48,925 nt of DNA from Ignavibacteria bacterium (lineage in GTDB: Bacteria; Bacteroidota; Ignavibacteria; Kapaibacteriales; UBA2268): assembly GCA_026416955.1 (NCBI GenBank), contig JAOAEE010000056.1, positions 1 to 48,925 of the forward strand. Direction: 5' to 3'. The notes beneath the pieces were generated by a model. That model ran no database searches and was not told the origin of the DNA. It saw only the letters and a list, made by a program, of their open reading frames with translations. Below, in pieces: positions 35,901-44,900 of the stretch (position 1 is the stretch's first letter; every line of letters begins with the position of its first letter). Both the position numbers and the translations under genes were made by a program.

Positions 35901-36477
35901 ATGGTGTATTTTCGCTTGTATATATGCCTACAAAAACATAATTTTTTGTTTGGTATAGTATTTGGCAAGCTTGTTCGAGAATTTTTTCTGGATTCCGCTC
36001 AAGAAACAAATATTGGTTCAAATTTCTTATTGATTTCAATAAACTATTAAAATGAATAAGTTTTTTTTCTTTTAAAACCGTCTCGGTTTCTTCTTTTGCA
36101 ATATGAACTATATATTTTAAATTATTCTTCTCATCAAAAGTGGGGGTACAATTAACTTTAAAATATCTATTTCCAACTTTAGTTAACATTTGAAAAATTT
36201 GTTCTACACGCTGGGAAGAGAATTCTTTACCTGGACAAAATTTAGGTATCTGCGACAAATGAGAGCAATTAAAAACTTCATAGCAATACGGTAAATCAGT
36301 ACAATTTTCATCAATATTGGAAAGAATTCTACCCTTTTTATTTAGATAGATAATCTTTCCATTTTCTTCCGAAATTGCAACAATATCATCAACAACATCT
36401 AAAATTCTCCCAATTTCCACCAATTTCTCGATTTCTTTTAAGGTTAACATATGAAAATGTACATTATACGAAAGCAA
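32920..36477 (-). CDS. Soluble multi-PAS/GAF sensor histidine kinase
   Basis: A 1185-residue kinase without TM segments, so cytoplasmic. Domains in order: an N-terminal PAS with a four-Cys patch (CYEVFNCSHLSQIPKFCPG, about 65-83), a GAF-like domain (about 165-305), and PAS domains at about 325-445, 450-570, 575-695, 705-825 and 830-945, several closing with a DITERK-type PAC end. HisKA follows with phosphoacceptor His in LNFSHEFRTPLNG (about 970). HATPase_c has the N box IVHNAFKFT, G1 DTGIGIPAEY and G2 GQGLGLSIAKKFTELLGG. It would autophosphorylate on His and pass the phosphate to the receiver encoded downstream. An alternative start is Met10. The input signals are unknown; the Cys patch in the first PAS could bind metal or sense redox. 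Confidence 0.92.
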   Translation of the reverse strand: MLSYNVHFHMLTLKEIEKLVEIGRILDVVDDIVAISEENGKIIYLNKKGRILSNIDENCTDLPYCYEVFNCSHLSQIPKFCPGKEFSSQRVEQIFQMLTKVGNRYFKVNCTPTFDEKNNLKYIVHIAKEETETVLKEKKLIHFNSLLKSIRNLNQYLFLERNPEKILEQACQILYQTKNYVFVGIYTSENTPFQKKIFYKSKFKIDLETDFIDENLYIILSGISEEKLSLNLKNQKKVVKYEKFSFTINGTVFFGIMLPLFFENLFFGSLLVISNYQEDFDNEEITFLREYSDDISVALYTIYIENEKEKIERASREKERFYYRLLSNLPGFVYRCRNDRYWTVEYVSENFYNITGYKPEEVIGNKILSFNDLIHKDHQERLWVKWQILLRKKQVFQDEYPIITKNGDLRWVFEQGRGIYDEEGNVVALEGYITDITERKLLEEKVTESERRYRALFEGSSDAIFIMSGDTFIDCNFSALKMFRCERSDIIGKPPYVFSPEFQPDGQSSRKKAIDIINRAYKGEELRFEWMHKTLDGTEFECEVTLNRVTYSKKTFLIAIVRDISEKKKSYYEILKLAKALDSIGEAVTITDVSNKFIYVNKAFEKLYGYTLEEIKGKTVYLLRTPESLDPSIDAEIFDTLSKNQIWRGEIWSKDKFGRKFIVQLSVNTIYDENGVPFAYVGVASDLTERIKFEQELKESEEKFRSLVSSMDDIVYTLDTEHRHTGLYGKWVQNWGLKEEDFLGKTALEILGEEDGKIHIEMQEKCLKGEIAVYEWARKLGENTFYFQTRFSPVVNEKGEIKGIVGVGRDITKLKELEMNLLKFNQIVEQTPTGVFVLEPNGTFSYINRSLEKLVGVKREELVGKTIQDIHSPFYSKEFFDSLFEKIENQYVVDYEMFSEKLMKWFQIQIYPTRDENGKLINLIGLVHDVTKEREFVQQLKDAKEKAEELNALKNYLLLNFSHEFRTPLNGIMGWAQVLMYERNEPEINQIGEIIYRSGARLLNTVDMIIDYSKIEAGLLNVQIREFELVEIVKEIVELLKDYFKEKGLKVSFASEREIIVVQLDEYMVRAITNSIVHNAFKFTREGEISISLRIINLENDKEFVEMVVSDTGIGIPAEYINLIWKEFFQVSQGLSREFEGQGLGLSIAKKFTELLGGKVFVESTLGKGSKFTILLPIRYNKNVE

Positions 36478-36500
36478 AATAATAAAAACTTTATAATAAT

Positions 36501-36535
36501 AAAAAAAATTCCCATTGCATTATGCAATGGGAATT
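36501..36535 (-). terminator. Strong rho-independent terminator after the YceI gene
   Basis: A perfect 13-bp inverted repeat AATTCCCATTGCA / TGCAATGGGAATT (36507-36519 and 36523-36535) with a 3-base loop. On the minus strand it is followed by eight T. It ends the YceI transcript and lies just upstream of the histidine kinase gene. Confidence 0.9.
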
Positions 36536-36555
36536 ATATTAAAAGAAAAATTGTA

Positions 36556-37176
36556 TTATTTTGAAAAGATTAAATCTAGTTCGAGAGTAAAGTTATCGTA
36601 AATTACATTATCTCCGAGGTTCTCGAAAAAGGAGCCAGAGCCAAAACGAACATCAAACTTAGTTCTATCAATTTCAAGCTTTGCCTTTGCTTTAATTTTG
36701 TCTCCATCGACCTTAATAGTAGCTGGGAAGGAAATAGTTTGAGTATTTCCTTTTATTGTCATTTTTCCTGTAATTGCAATATTTGGGTCTCGAGCTTTTT
36801 CTTGTTTAAGTGGTGTAGAATGTAAAATTACAAATTTCGCCGTTGGAAATTTCGAAACAGAAAAGAAATCGTCGCTTTTAAGGTGCCCAACAAGTTTTGC
36901 ATTTGTTTCCTTGTCTTTCAAATCTTCATTTTCAATAGTATTCATATCAACTTCAAATTCCCCTTTTAGAATTTTATTCCCATCATACACAATAGAACCA
37001 GATTTAAAAGCAACCCAACCCCAATGAGCTCCCAAGAATTTTTTCCCTATCCACTTAATTTTACTTTTTTTAGTATCAAGTTTATAGGTATCTTGGGCAA
37101 AGCTTAAAGAAACATTAATTATAAGAGAAGCAAAAACGAAAATTAATAGCAATAATTTCACTTTACCTTTGGGCAT
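36556..37176 (-). CDS. YceI-family periplasmic lipid-binding protein
   Basis: A 206-residue exported protein with a signal peptide (about 1-27, ending LSFA). The YceI lipocalin-like barrel follows: YKLDTKKSKIKWIGKKFLGAHWGWVAF at the start, LVGHLKSDDFFSVSKFPTAKF in the middle and DRTKFDVRFGSGSFF near the end. The last is the usual R-x-x-F-x-V-x-Y/F-G block. YceI proteins bind isoprenoid or fatty molecules in a long hydrophobic pocket in the periplasm; their physiological role is not settled. It is a single gene with its own terminator, divergent from the citrate synthase gene across 207 bases. Confidence 0.93.
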   Translation of the reverse strand: MPKGKVKLLLLIFVFASLIINVSLSFAQDTYKLDTKKSKIKWIGKKFLGAHWGWVAFKSGSIVYDGNKILKGEFEVDMNTIENEDLKDKETNAKLVGHLKSDDFFSVSKFPTAKFVILHSTPLKQEKARDPNIAITGKMTIKGNTQTISFPATIKVDGDKIKAKAKLEIDRTKFDVRFGSGSFFENLGDNVIYDNFTLELDLIFSK

Positions 37177-37329
37177 TTATACACCTTTGATTAATATGAC
37201 ATAAAACTTTTTTTAACGAATACTAATTCTATTTATTTTAAAAACACGAAAGTTACAATTTTTCAATTTTGCTTTGTTTTTTTCCTACCAAATATTAGAA
37301 CATAATTTTATTTGTTAATTTGCAAATTG

Positions 37330-37344
37330 CTCCCCAGTTGGGAG
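37330..37344 (+). other. Short GC-rich hairpin in the citrate synthase leader
   Basis: CTCCC/GGGAG stem with loop CAGTT in an otherwise AT-rich region, about 40 bases before the citrate synthase start, followed by GGCTTTT. It could be a leader stem or a weak attenuator; five base pairs is little evidence. Confidence 0.25.
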
Positions 37345-37383
37345 GGCTTTTGTGAGTATTAATAACAATAATTAAGGTGTGAT

Positions 37384-38667
37384 ATGTCTCTTCTTAAAGA
37401 AAAATTAGCCCAAATTTTTCCACCACTTCGACAAGAAATTCAAGCATTTGTGAAACAATATGGCGACAAAGTTGTCTCGCAAGTAACACTTGCCCAGGCA
37501 TATGGAGGAATGCGTGGAGTAAAATGTTTAGTTTGCGACACGAGTGAAGTGCCACCCGATAAAGGATTAATTATTCGAGGAATAGAACTAAAATATTTGT
37601 TCGATAAGTGGCCCGAGGAAATTCTTTGGTTGCTCTTGACTGGTGAACTTCCAACCCAAGATGAACTGAAAGATTTGCAAGCAGAATTGAAGGCTCACGA
37701 AGAAGTCCCAGAATATGTATGGAACGTGCTCGATACAATGCCCCCAGACTCCCACCCAATGACAATGTTCAACACTGCAATTCTCGTAATGCAAAGAGAA
37801 TCTGTCTTCGCGAAACGATATGCAGAGGGAATGAAAAAAGATGAATATTGGGAAGCAACTTACGACGATTTAATCAACATTATTGCAAAACTTCCTGCAA
37901 TTGGTGCCTATGTATATCGTAAGAGATTTAACAAAGGTCCAAGAATTGAAAGCGACAAAAACGCAGATTGGGCTAAAAACTTTGTGCATATGATTGGGTT
38001 GCCAGACCCAAATGAAGAACTAACACAACTTATGAGACTTTATTTTACATTGCATTGCGACCACGAGGGGGGAAATGTTAGCGCATTTTCTGCTGCTACA
38101 ATAAATTCTGCTTTGTCAGACTTATATTATGCATTATCTGGTGGTCTCAATGGTCTTGCCGGACCACTTCACGGTCTTGCAAATCAAGAATGTTTGGCTT
38201 GGATAATTGGAGTTGTGGAAAAATTTGGTGGTGTTCCTTCACACGAAGATTTAGAAAAATACGCTTGGGACACATTGAACTCTGGTAGAGTGATTCCCGG
38301 CTATGGCCACGCAGTTCTTAGAATAACAGACCCAAGATTTGATGCCTTTCTTGCTTTTGGCAATAAATACTTCCCAGAAGACCCAATATTTAAAACTGTC
38401 GCCAGGGTTTACGAAGTAGTTCCAAATGTTTTGAAACAAGTACAAAAGATAAAAGACCCGTGGCCTAACGTCGATGCTGCATCTGGTGCCACTCTATACC
38501 ATTATGGAATGACTGAATTCAGTTACTACACTGTATTATTCAGTATTTCGCGTGCACTAGGAATCTGCTCTCAAGCAGTGGTTGCAAGAGCTATGGGTTA
38601 TCCAATAACAAGACCAAAATCTCTTACCACCGCAAGTTACAAAAAGCTTGTAGAGGCGGAGCAATAA
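37384..38667 (+). CDS. Citrate synthase (eukaryote-like type)
   Basis: A 427-residue citrate synthase. It condenses oxaloacetate and acetyl-CoA to citrate, the first step of the TCA cycle. Sequence and length are of the mitochondrial-like class, not the short Gram-negative hexameric type: an N-terminal helical extension, then YGGMRGVKCLVCDTSEV and GLIIRGIELKYLF. The catalytic residues are His in LAGPLHGLANQE, His in PGYGHAVLR and Asp in VDAASG, and all three are present. An AAGGTG ribosome site lies at 37374-37379. Malate dehydrogenase, which makes its oxaloacetate substrate, follows after 60 bases on the same strand, so the pair forms a metabolic operon. gltA is the common bacterial name, but this subtype differs from E. 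coli GltA. Confidence 0.95.
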   Translation: MSLLKEKLAQIFPPLRQEIQAFVKQYGDKVVSQVTLAQAYGGMRGVKCLVCDTSEVPPDKGLIIRGIELKYLFDKWPEEILWLLLTGELPTQDELKDLQAELKAHEEVPEYVWNVLDTMPPDSHPMTMFNTAILVMQRESVFAKRYAEGMKKDEYWEATYDDLINIIAKLPAIGAYVYRKRFNKGPRIESDKNADWAKNFVHMIGLPDPNEELTQLMRLYFTLHCDHEGGNVSAFSAATINSALSDLYYALSGGLNGLAGPLHGLANQECLAWIIGVVEKFGGVPSHEDLEKYAWDTLNSGRVIPGYGHAVLRITDPRFDAFLAFGNKYFPEDPIFKTVARVYEVVPNVLKQVQKIKDPWPNVDAASGATLYHYGMTEFSYYTVLFSISRALGICSQAVVARAMGYPITRPKSLTTASYKKLVEAEQ

Positions 38668-38727
38668 GTAAGAAAATCATTTGAAAGTACTCAGTTGTAG
38701 TTATGTTAAATTTTTTGAGGAAATATT

Positions 38728-39663
38728 ATGAAAATAACAGTTATTGGGGCTGGAAATGTTGGAGCAACAACTGCTCAGCTACTTGCAAACGCTGAACTTG
38801 CCAATGAAATATATCTTGTTGATATTTTGGAAGGTATTCCCCAAGGGAAAGCACTCGATATGTATGAATCTATGCCAATTATGGAATCGGATACTAAGAT
38901 TTATGGTGTAAACACATATGAACAAACAAAGGATTCTGATATTGTAATTCAAACTGCTGGAATGGCAAGAAAACCGGGAATGTCGCGGGACGACTTACTC
39001 GTAGCAAATGCAAATATTGTATCTTCTTGCATTAAAGAAGCATTTAAATACTCTCCAAATGCTTATTACATAATTGTTTCCAATCCGCTCGATGTTATGA
39101 CCTACCTTGCAATGAAAATTACAGGGTTACCTCGTAGTAAAATATTTGGTATGGCTGGAATATTAGACACTGCACGTTATAGAGCATTTATCTCGATGGA
39201 ACTTGGTGTTTCTATGCAAGATATTCAAGGTATGATACTTGGTGGCCACGGCGACACAATGGTACCACTCCCTCGTTTCACTACTGTTGCCGGTATTCCA
39301 ATTACCGACTTAATTCCACCAGATAGGCTCGATGCTATAGTAAAGCGAACAGCTGGTGGCGGCGGAGAAATTGTTGCATACTTGAAAACTGGCAGCGCAT
39401 ACTATGCGCCTTCGGCTGCAGTTGTTCAAATGGTAGAGTCCATCGTCAAAGACCAAAAACGGATCCTACCTTGTTCTGTAATGCTCGAAGGAGAATATGG
39501 ATACAATGATGTGGTTGTAGGTGTACCAGTTGTACTTGGTAAAGGTGGATGCGAAAGAGTAATTGAATTGAAATTAAATGAAGAAGAAAAAGAATTGCTC
39601 CACAAGTCTGTAGAGCACGTTCGAAAAGTCATACAGGAAGGAATGCAATTGATTAAAATGTAG
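38728..39663 (+). CDS. mdh: Malate dehydrogenase (NAD-dependent, LDH-like type)
   Basis: A 311-residue malate dehydrogenase of the LDH-like class seen in Chlorobi and Bacteroidota. The NAD site is ITVIGAGNVGATTAQLLA, with Asp in YLVDILEG choosing NAD. The substrate arginines are in AGMARKPGMSRDDLL (the Met-Ala-Arg-Lys-Pro-Gly loop marks malate, not lactate, specificity) and DTARYRAFI. The catalytic His is in LGGHGDTMVPL. It interconverts malate and oxaloacetate for the neighbouring citrate synthase. A GAGGA ribosome site is at 38717-38721. A bidirectional terminator follows. Confidence 0.96.
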   Translation: MKITVIGAGNVGATTAQLLANAELANEIYLVDILEGIPQGKALDMYESMPIMESDTKIYGVNTYEQTKDSDIVIQTAGMARKPGMSRDDLLVANANIVSSCIKEAFKYSPNAYYIIVSNPLDVMTYLAMKITGLPRSKIFGMAGILDTARYRAFISMELGVSMQDIQGMILGGHGDTMVPLPRFTTVAGIPITDLIPPDRLDAIVKRTAGGGGEIVAYLKTGSAYYAPSAAVVQMVESIVKDQKRILPCSVMLEGEYGYNDVVVGVPVVLGKGGCERVIELKLNEEEKELLHKSVEHVRKVIQEGMQLIKM

Positions 39664-39704
39664 ATTAATAACAAATACCTAAATTTTGCAATCTTAAATC
39701 TTTA

Positions 39705-39746
39705 ACAAAAAAACAAGGGGTGCTTTACCCCTTGTTAAATAATTTT
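39705..39746. terminator. Bidirectional terminator between mdh and pyruvate kinase genes
   Basis: A perfect 10-bp stem AACAAGGGGT / ACCCCTTGTT (39712-39721 and 39727-39736) with loop GCTTT. It is followed on the plus strand by AAATAATTTTTT and on the minus strand by seven T. It serves both convergent transcripts. Confidence 0.88.
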
Positions 39747-41171
39747 TTAGCGAATTTCAATAATTTTAATAGAATTTTCACTATTTGGAAACTCAACTCT
39801 TGTCAACGAAGCAAGAACAAATTTGTCGCCACTTTTCCCAATTTTCTTACTTTTAACTAAGTTAACAATCTCATTTGTATCATAAGCTGCCTCTTTTTGT
39901 GGAATACGATATGGTTCAACCCCCCAAACAAAAGATAATTTTCTGTATGTCTCCAAATACTCTGTCAAAGCTAAGATTGGAATTTTAGGCCTATATTTTG
40001 AAAGAGCCATAGCTGTAAAGCCACTCCTTGTTAGTGCAATAATACCTTTTGCCTTCAACTGTTCTGCAATTATGGTTGAAGCATTAGCAATTGCGTCGTA
40101 TATATCCGCATTGTAGTAATACCCGGTTTTATTAATATGATCTGAAAATTCCTCTTTTTCCGCTTCCAATATAATTCTATTCATATAATCAACTGCCTCG
40201 ACAGGAAAGGAGCCAACACTTGTTTCTCCACTCAACATTAAAGCATCGGCACCATCAAGTACTGCATTTGCAACATCGCTTGCTTCGGCACGTGTAGGTC
40301 GGGGATTGTTTATCATTGATTCCAGCATTTGAGTAGCAATAATTACTGGTTTTCCGTAGTACCTACATTTTCGACAAATCTCCTTTTGAATAATTGGGAC
40401 TTTTTCTGCTTCAATCTCCAAACCCAAGTCACCGCGTGCAACCATTATACCATCGGCTTCGTTAATTATCTTATCAATATTTTCTAATGATTCGGCCCTT
40501 TCTATTTTAGCAATTATTGGAAGTATTCTCCCAAAAATTTTCATCATTGCACGAAGTTCAATAACATCTTTTTCCGAGCGAACAAACGAAAGAGCAACTA
40601 AATCGATATCATTCTCGATACCAAATTTCAAATCGGAAATATCCTTTTCGGTTATCGAAGGTGCAGAAGATTTTGATTTTGGGATAACAATTCCTTTGTT
40701 GCTTTTAAGTACCCCTCCTTTAATTATCCTGGTAACCAATCCATCATCTTTTATCTTTTCTACTTCTAATATAATATATCCGTCATCAAGAAGAACCAAA
40801 GAACCAACTTTTGCTTCGTTTACTATTGTTTTATGATTTGTGGATACAATTTTTTCCGTTCCAACCTCAATTTCTTTAGTAGTAATCTCTAATACATCTC
40901 CATCTTGTAAATGAACAGCATCGCTTTTAACCTTACCAATTCTGATTTTTGGTCCTTGCAAATCTTGTAGTATTGCAACTTCTCTTCCTACTTTTAAACT
41001 TGCCTTACGAATGTTTGAAATAATTTCTTTGTAATTCTCGTGTGAATTGTGCGAAAAGTTCAACCTTGCAACATCCATTCCTTTTTCAATTAAACGGGAG
41101 ATTGTCTCTACCCTTTCAGAAGCAGGTCCAATTGTACAAATGATTTTAGCTTTTGCGTCAGAAGTTTTCAT
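39747..41171 (-). CDS. pyk: Pyruvate kinase
   Basis: Pyruvate kinase, 474 residues from the start chosen here. It converts phosphoenolpyruvate and ADP to pyruvate and ATP in the last step of glycolysis. The start at 41171 (MKTSDAKAKIICTIGPAS) gives the normal N-terminus. An in-frame ATG at 41228 would add 19 unrelated residues and overlap the upstream gene. Signatures: RLNFSHNSHENYKEII, LQDLQGPKIRIG, IAKIERAESLENIDKI (active-site Lys), GIMVARGDLGLEIE, and IIATQMLESMINNPRPTRAEASDVANAVLDGAD. The C-terminal domain (from about 350) is present. It ends at the shared terminator with mdh. Confidence 0.97.
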   Translation of the reverse strand: MKTSDAKAKIICTIGPASERVETISRLIEKGMDVARLNFSHNSHENYKEIISNIRKASLKVGREVAILQDLQGPKIRIGKVKSDAVHLQDGDVLEITTKEIEVGTEKIVSTNHKTIVNEAKVGSLVLLDDGYIILEVEKIKDDGLVTRIIKGGVLKSNKGIVIPKSKSSAPSITEKDISDLKFGIENDIDLVALSFVRSEKDVIELRAMMKIFGRILPIIAKIERAESLENIDKIINEADGIMVARGDLGLEIEAEKVPIIQKEICRKCRYYGKPVIIATQMLESMINNPRPTRAEASDVANAVLDGADALMLSGETSVGSFPVEAVDYMNRIILEAEKEEFSDHINKTGYYYNADIYDAIANASTIIAEQLKAKGIIALTRSGFTAMALSKYRPKIPILALTEYLETYRKLSFVWGVEPYRIPQKEAAYDTNEIVNLVKSKKIGKSGDKFVLASLTRVEFPNSENSIKIIEIR

Positions 41172-41178
41172 AATTCTA

Positions 41179-41781
41179 TTAGAATTGTACAAAATCTGCC
41201 AATTCCTCGGCGGTTTTGAAGTGGACAATCAAATTATCTTCAACAAGTTCTTGAACAGCCTTTTTTGCTTCGTTTATTGAAATTTTATGATAATAAGCAA
41301 AATGCCAAATATCTTGGGGGGTTACTGAAATTTCTAAAAGTAATGCTTGTGCTATTGTGAGCTTTTCGTTGCGTAGAAACTTTTCTCGTAGAGTTTCAAG
41401 CAAAAGGTGCGAAGTTTTTTTGATAATCATTTCCTCTGTAAAATAGTAATTGATATTATTAACAAGGTCGCAAATTGGGAAACCACCGAAATTTTTTACT
41501 AACAGAGGGAGAAAGGAAATAGAAACGACATAAGGTTCCTCGTCAACATTTCCCCACAAATCTTCCCAAACATCATAATCATTTTCTTTAAGCCACTCGA
41601 AAAATTGTATCTCCTTCTCGGGTAAATACACTAAAGTATCATTGGAAAACCTACGAACAAGTTCGAAAGCAATTTCAGGTGTAATTTGGGTTAATAGTTG
41701 TGGAGGTATATGTATTGGTTGTTTCTTCTCTTTTTCTAACTCGAACCATTTGATTATTTCTTGTAATTCCATAAAATTCAA
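41179..41781 (-). CDS. Hypothetical protein upstream of pyruvate kinase
   Basis: A 200-residue soluble protein that I do not recognise. It is acidic, with many aromatic residues (FFEWLKENDYDVWEDLWGNV), and predicted mainly helical. There is no signal peptide or TM. The C-terminal third (LTIAQALLLEISVTPQDIWHFAYYHKISINEAKKAVQELVEDNLIVH) has the pattern of a small winged-helix-like unit. It ends 7 bases before the pyruvate kinase start, so the two are probably in one operon. Met4 is an alternative start. The upstream gap contains the tRNA-Gln gene on the other strand. Confidence 0.7.
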   Translation of the reverse strand: MNFMELQEIIKWFELEKEKKQPIHIPPQLLTQITPEIAFELVRRFSNDTLVYLPEKEIQFFEWLKENDYDVWEDLWGNVDEEPYVVSISFLPLLVKNFGGFPICDLVNNINYYFTEEMIIKKTSHLLLETLREKFLRNEKLTIAQALLLEISVTPQDIWHFAYYHKISINEAKKAVQELVEDNLIVHFKTAEELADFVQF

Positions 41782-41860
41782 AGTAAATTTTGTTAATAAG
41801 CAAAAATAAATATATTCGAAATAATAAATAAAATTATTTTTTTAATTTTGTAATTGATAT

Positions 41861-41933
41861 TGCCCCGTGGTGTAACTGGCAACACGTCTGACTCTGGATC
41901 AGAAGACTCCAGGTTCGAACCCTGGCGGGGCAG
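41861..41933 (+). tRNA. tRNA-Gln (anticodon CUG)
   Basis: The 73-base cloverleaf has acceptor stem TGCCCCG / CGGGGCA with discriminator G and a D arm with GGTGTAACTGGCAACA. Its anticodon stem is TCTGA / TCAGA around loop CTCTGGA (anticodon CTG). The T arm is CCAGG-TTCGAAC-CCTGG. CCA is not encoded. It reads CAG glutamine codons. Confidence 0.95.
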
Positions 41934-41952
41934 CGAGTAACTTGCTAAAATA

Positions 41953-44900
41953 ATGTTGGAAAATTTTCTTAGTTCTTATCTCAAAGAAATTTTTTTTATT
42001 TATAATAACCCAGATACAAGAGAAGAAAGTTTCTATCCCGTACTTGAAAAATTGTTGAAATCCCTTTTGGAGTATTTCAACAAGTCCAACGCTTTTGTAA
42101 CATTACTTCCTAAAAAGACAGAAGGAGGTAATCCCGATTTTAGAATTTGGGATGGAAATTGTCATATTATTGGGTACATCGAGGCAAAGCACCCTTCTGT
42201 CCATTTAGACGCAATCGAAAATACGGAACAATTGCTTCGATATCGAAATACCTTTCCAAATTTGATTCTAACCAATTTTATTGAATTCTGGCTTTACCGA
42301 CAAGGAAAGTTAATATTGAAAGTTGGAATTACCGAACCTTTCGTTTTAGAAAAACTTAAAATTCAACCTTTTTTAAAGAATGTTAAAGAATTTTCGAATT
42401 TGTTCGAAGTTTTTGTTTCATTTTCCTTACCAAAAGTATTTACCTCGTCCGAATTAGCAAAGGATTTAGCCAAAAGAACAAACATTTTAAAAGAAGTTGT
42501 TTTCGAAGAATTAACAACTAATCCTACGAATTCAGAAATTTCAAGTTTTTACGAGGCATTTAAGAAATTTCTCATTAGTGGGCTTTCACCAAATGAATTT
42601 GCTGATTTATATTCGCAAACAGTTACTTACGGTCTTTTCATTGCAAGAACACGCTCAAACGGCAATTTTACTCGGAGAGAGGCATTCTATAAAATACCCC
42701 AAACAATTGGTATTCTAAGCCATTTGTTTCGTTTTATTTCTCTTGGTGATTTACCAAAACAAATGGAGTGGATTCTCGACGATATCGTAAATGTCCTCGC
42801 AGTAACAGATGTCAAAAGCTTGCTGAAAGAATATTTAATATCTAAGGAAGGCGAAGACCCAATTATCCATTTTTACGAAACTTTTCTTTCTGAATACGAC
42901 CCAAGCACAAGAGAAAAGAGAGGAGTTTATTACACACCCGAACCAGTAGTATCGTTTATCGTTCGTTCTTTAGACAACTTGTTAAGAAAAGAATTCGACT
43001 GCCGAGATGGCTTTTCAACAAGTAATGTCACACTCTTAGACCCTGCGGCTGGAACATTAACTTTCCTTGCATACGCTACAAAACTTGCTGTGGAAAACTA
43101 TATTTCAAGTTATGGGGAGGGTGGTAACCTTCGCTTTATTAAAGAGCATATTTTAGAAAACTTTTATGCTTTCGAATTAATGATGGCACCCTATGCAGTT
43201 GGACACTTAAAAATTTCCCTACTCTTGGAAGAACTTGGTTATTATATGCAAGACAAAGAAAGATTTAAACTTTACTTAACAAACACATTAGATTTAACAG
43301 AATTACCCGAAACAACTTTGCCCGGGATAAAGGTTTTATCCGAAGAGTCACACTCAGCAAGCAAAATAAAAAATGAAGTTCCAATCCTTGTAATATTAGG
43401 AAATCCACCATACTCTGGGCATTCTGCAAATACAAAACCAGAAATGATAAACTTTTTAAAAGTAAACTTAGATGGCTTACAAAGTTATTATGAAGTGGAC
43501 GGAAAACCACTTGGAGAAAAGAACCCAAAATGGCTACAAGACGACTATGTAAAATTTATTAGATTTGCACAATGGAAAATCCAAAAAGCAGGAAGAGGCT
43601 TAGTTGGATTCATTACTAATCACAGTTATTTAGATAATCCCACATTTCGAGGTATGCGACAATCATTAATGAAAACCTTCAATGAAATTTACATCTTAAA
43701 CCTTCACGGAAACTCACTAAAACAGGAAAAGGCACCCAATAATTTAAAAGATGAAAATGTATTCGATATCAAACAAGGTGTTGCAATTACAATTTTTGTT
43801 AAAAGACCAATAAAAAAACGAAAAACAAAGGTATATTATTACGACTTGTGGGGAAATCGTTCGAAAAAGTATGAATTTCTTAAAAGCAACAATATTTCTA
43901 CTATCGACTGGATAGAATTGCACCCAAGTTCAAATAATTATTTTTTCATTCCAACTTCAATAGAAAACAAACAAAAATATCAGAAATTCATTAGCATAAC
44001 AGAAATCTTTAAAGAAAAAAATGTCGGCGTTGTAACTGCTCGGGATAAATTTACAATTCGCTGGACTAAAGATGAAGTTTGGACCACTGTACTAAATTTT
44101 ACGAAACTCGACATCGAAATGGCACGCAAATCATACGATTTGGGCAAAGACGCAAGAGATTGGAAAGTTGAACTTGCACAACAAGATTTACTTGAAAGCG
44201 GTCTTACTAAAGAGAACATAGTACCAATTTTATATCGACCTTTTGACATTAGATATACTTACTACACTGGGAAGTCCCGCGGATTTCATTGCATGCCACG
44301 AAAAGAAATAATGCAACATATTTTAAAAATCCAGGACAACTTAGCATTAATTACTATTCGTAGGTCACGAAGTTCTGAGATTTGGAATTTCTCTTTTGTC
44401 TCGGAAACAATAATTTCTGGGTCGACTGCAATAAGTTCTCTTGACATTAATTATATCTTTCCTCTCTACCTTTATAAAGAAACATCTACGAAAAATACTA
44501 AAATCTCTGGCAAACTAAGTTCTTGGCTTTTGTTCGAACCTAAACAAGATTATTTTAACAAAATACCTAATCTTTCCGAAAATTTACTACTGTTACTCTC
44601 AAGGAATTATAACTATCAACCATTACCTGAAGATATATTTTATTTCATTTATGCAATCTTGTATTCTGATAAGTATAGACAAAATTACAACGAGAACTTA
44701 AAGTTGGACTTCCCAAAGATTCCTTTCCCCAAAAATAAAGATTTATTTTCTAAGTTGGTTAAATTAGGTAAAAGGCTCGTTAGTGTTCATTTGTTAAAAT
44801 CTAAGGAAATTTATCCCTCAATTGCAAAACTTCAAGGCGAAGGAAATAACTTAATCGAAAAACTCGAATACAAGTCCAATAAATTATTTATTAACAAACA

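Noticed and set aside
41171-41228. N-terminal 19-residue extension of pyruvate kinase from ATG 41228
   Set aside because: It overlaps the upstream gene and does not resemble pyruvate kinase; MKTSDAKAKIICTIGPAS is the normal start.
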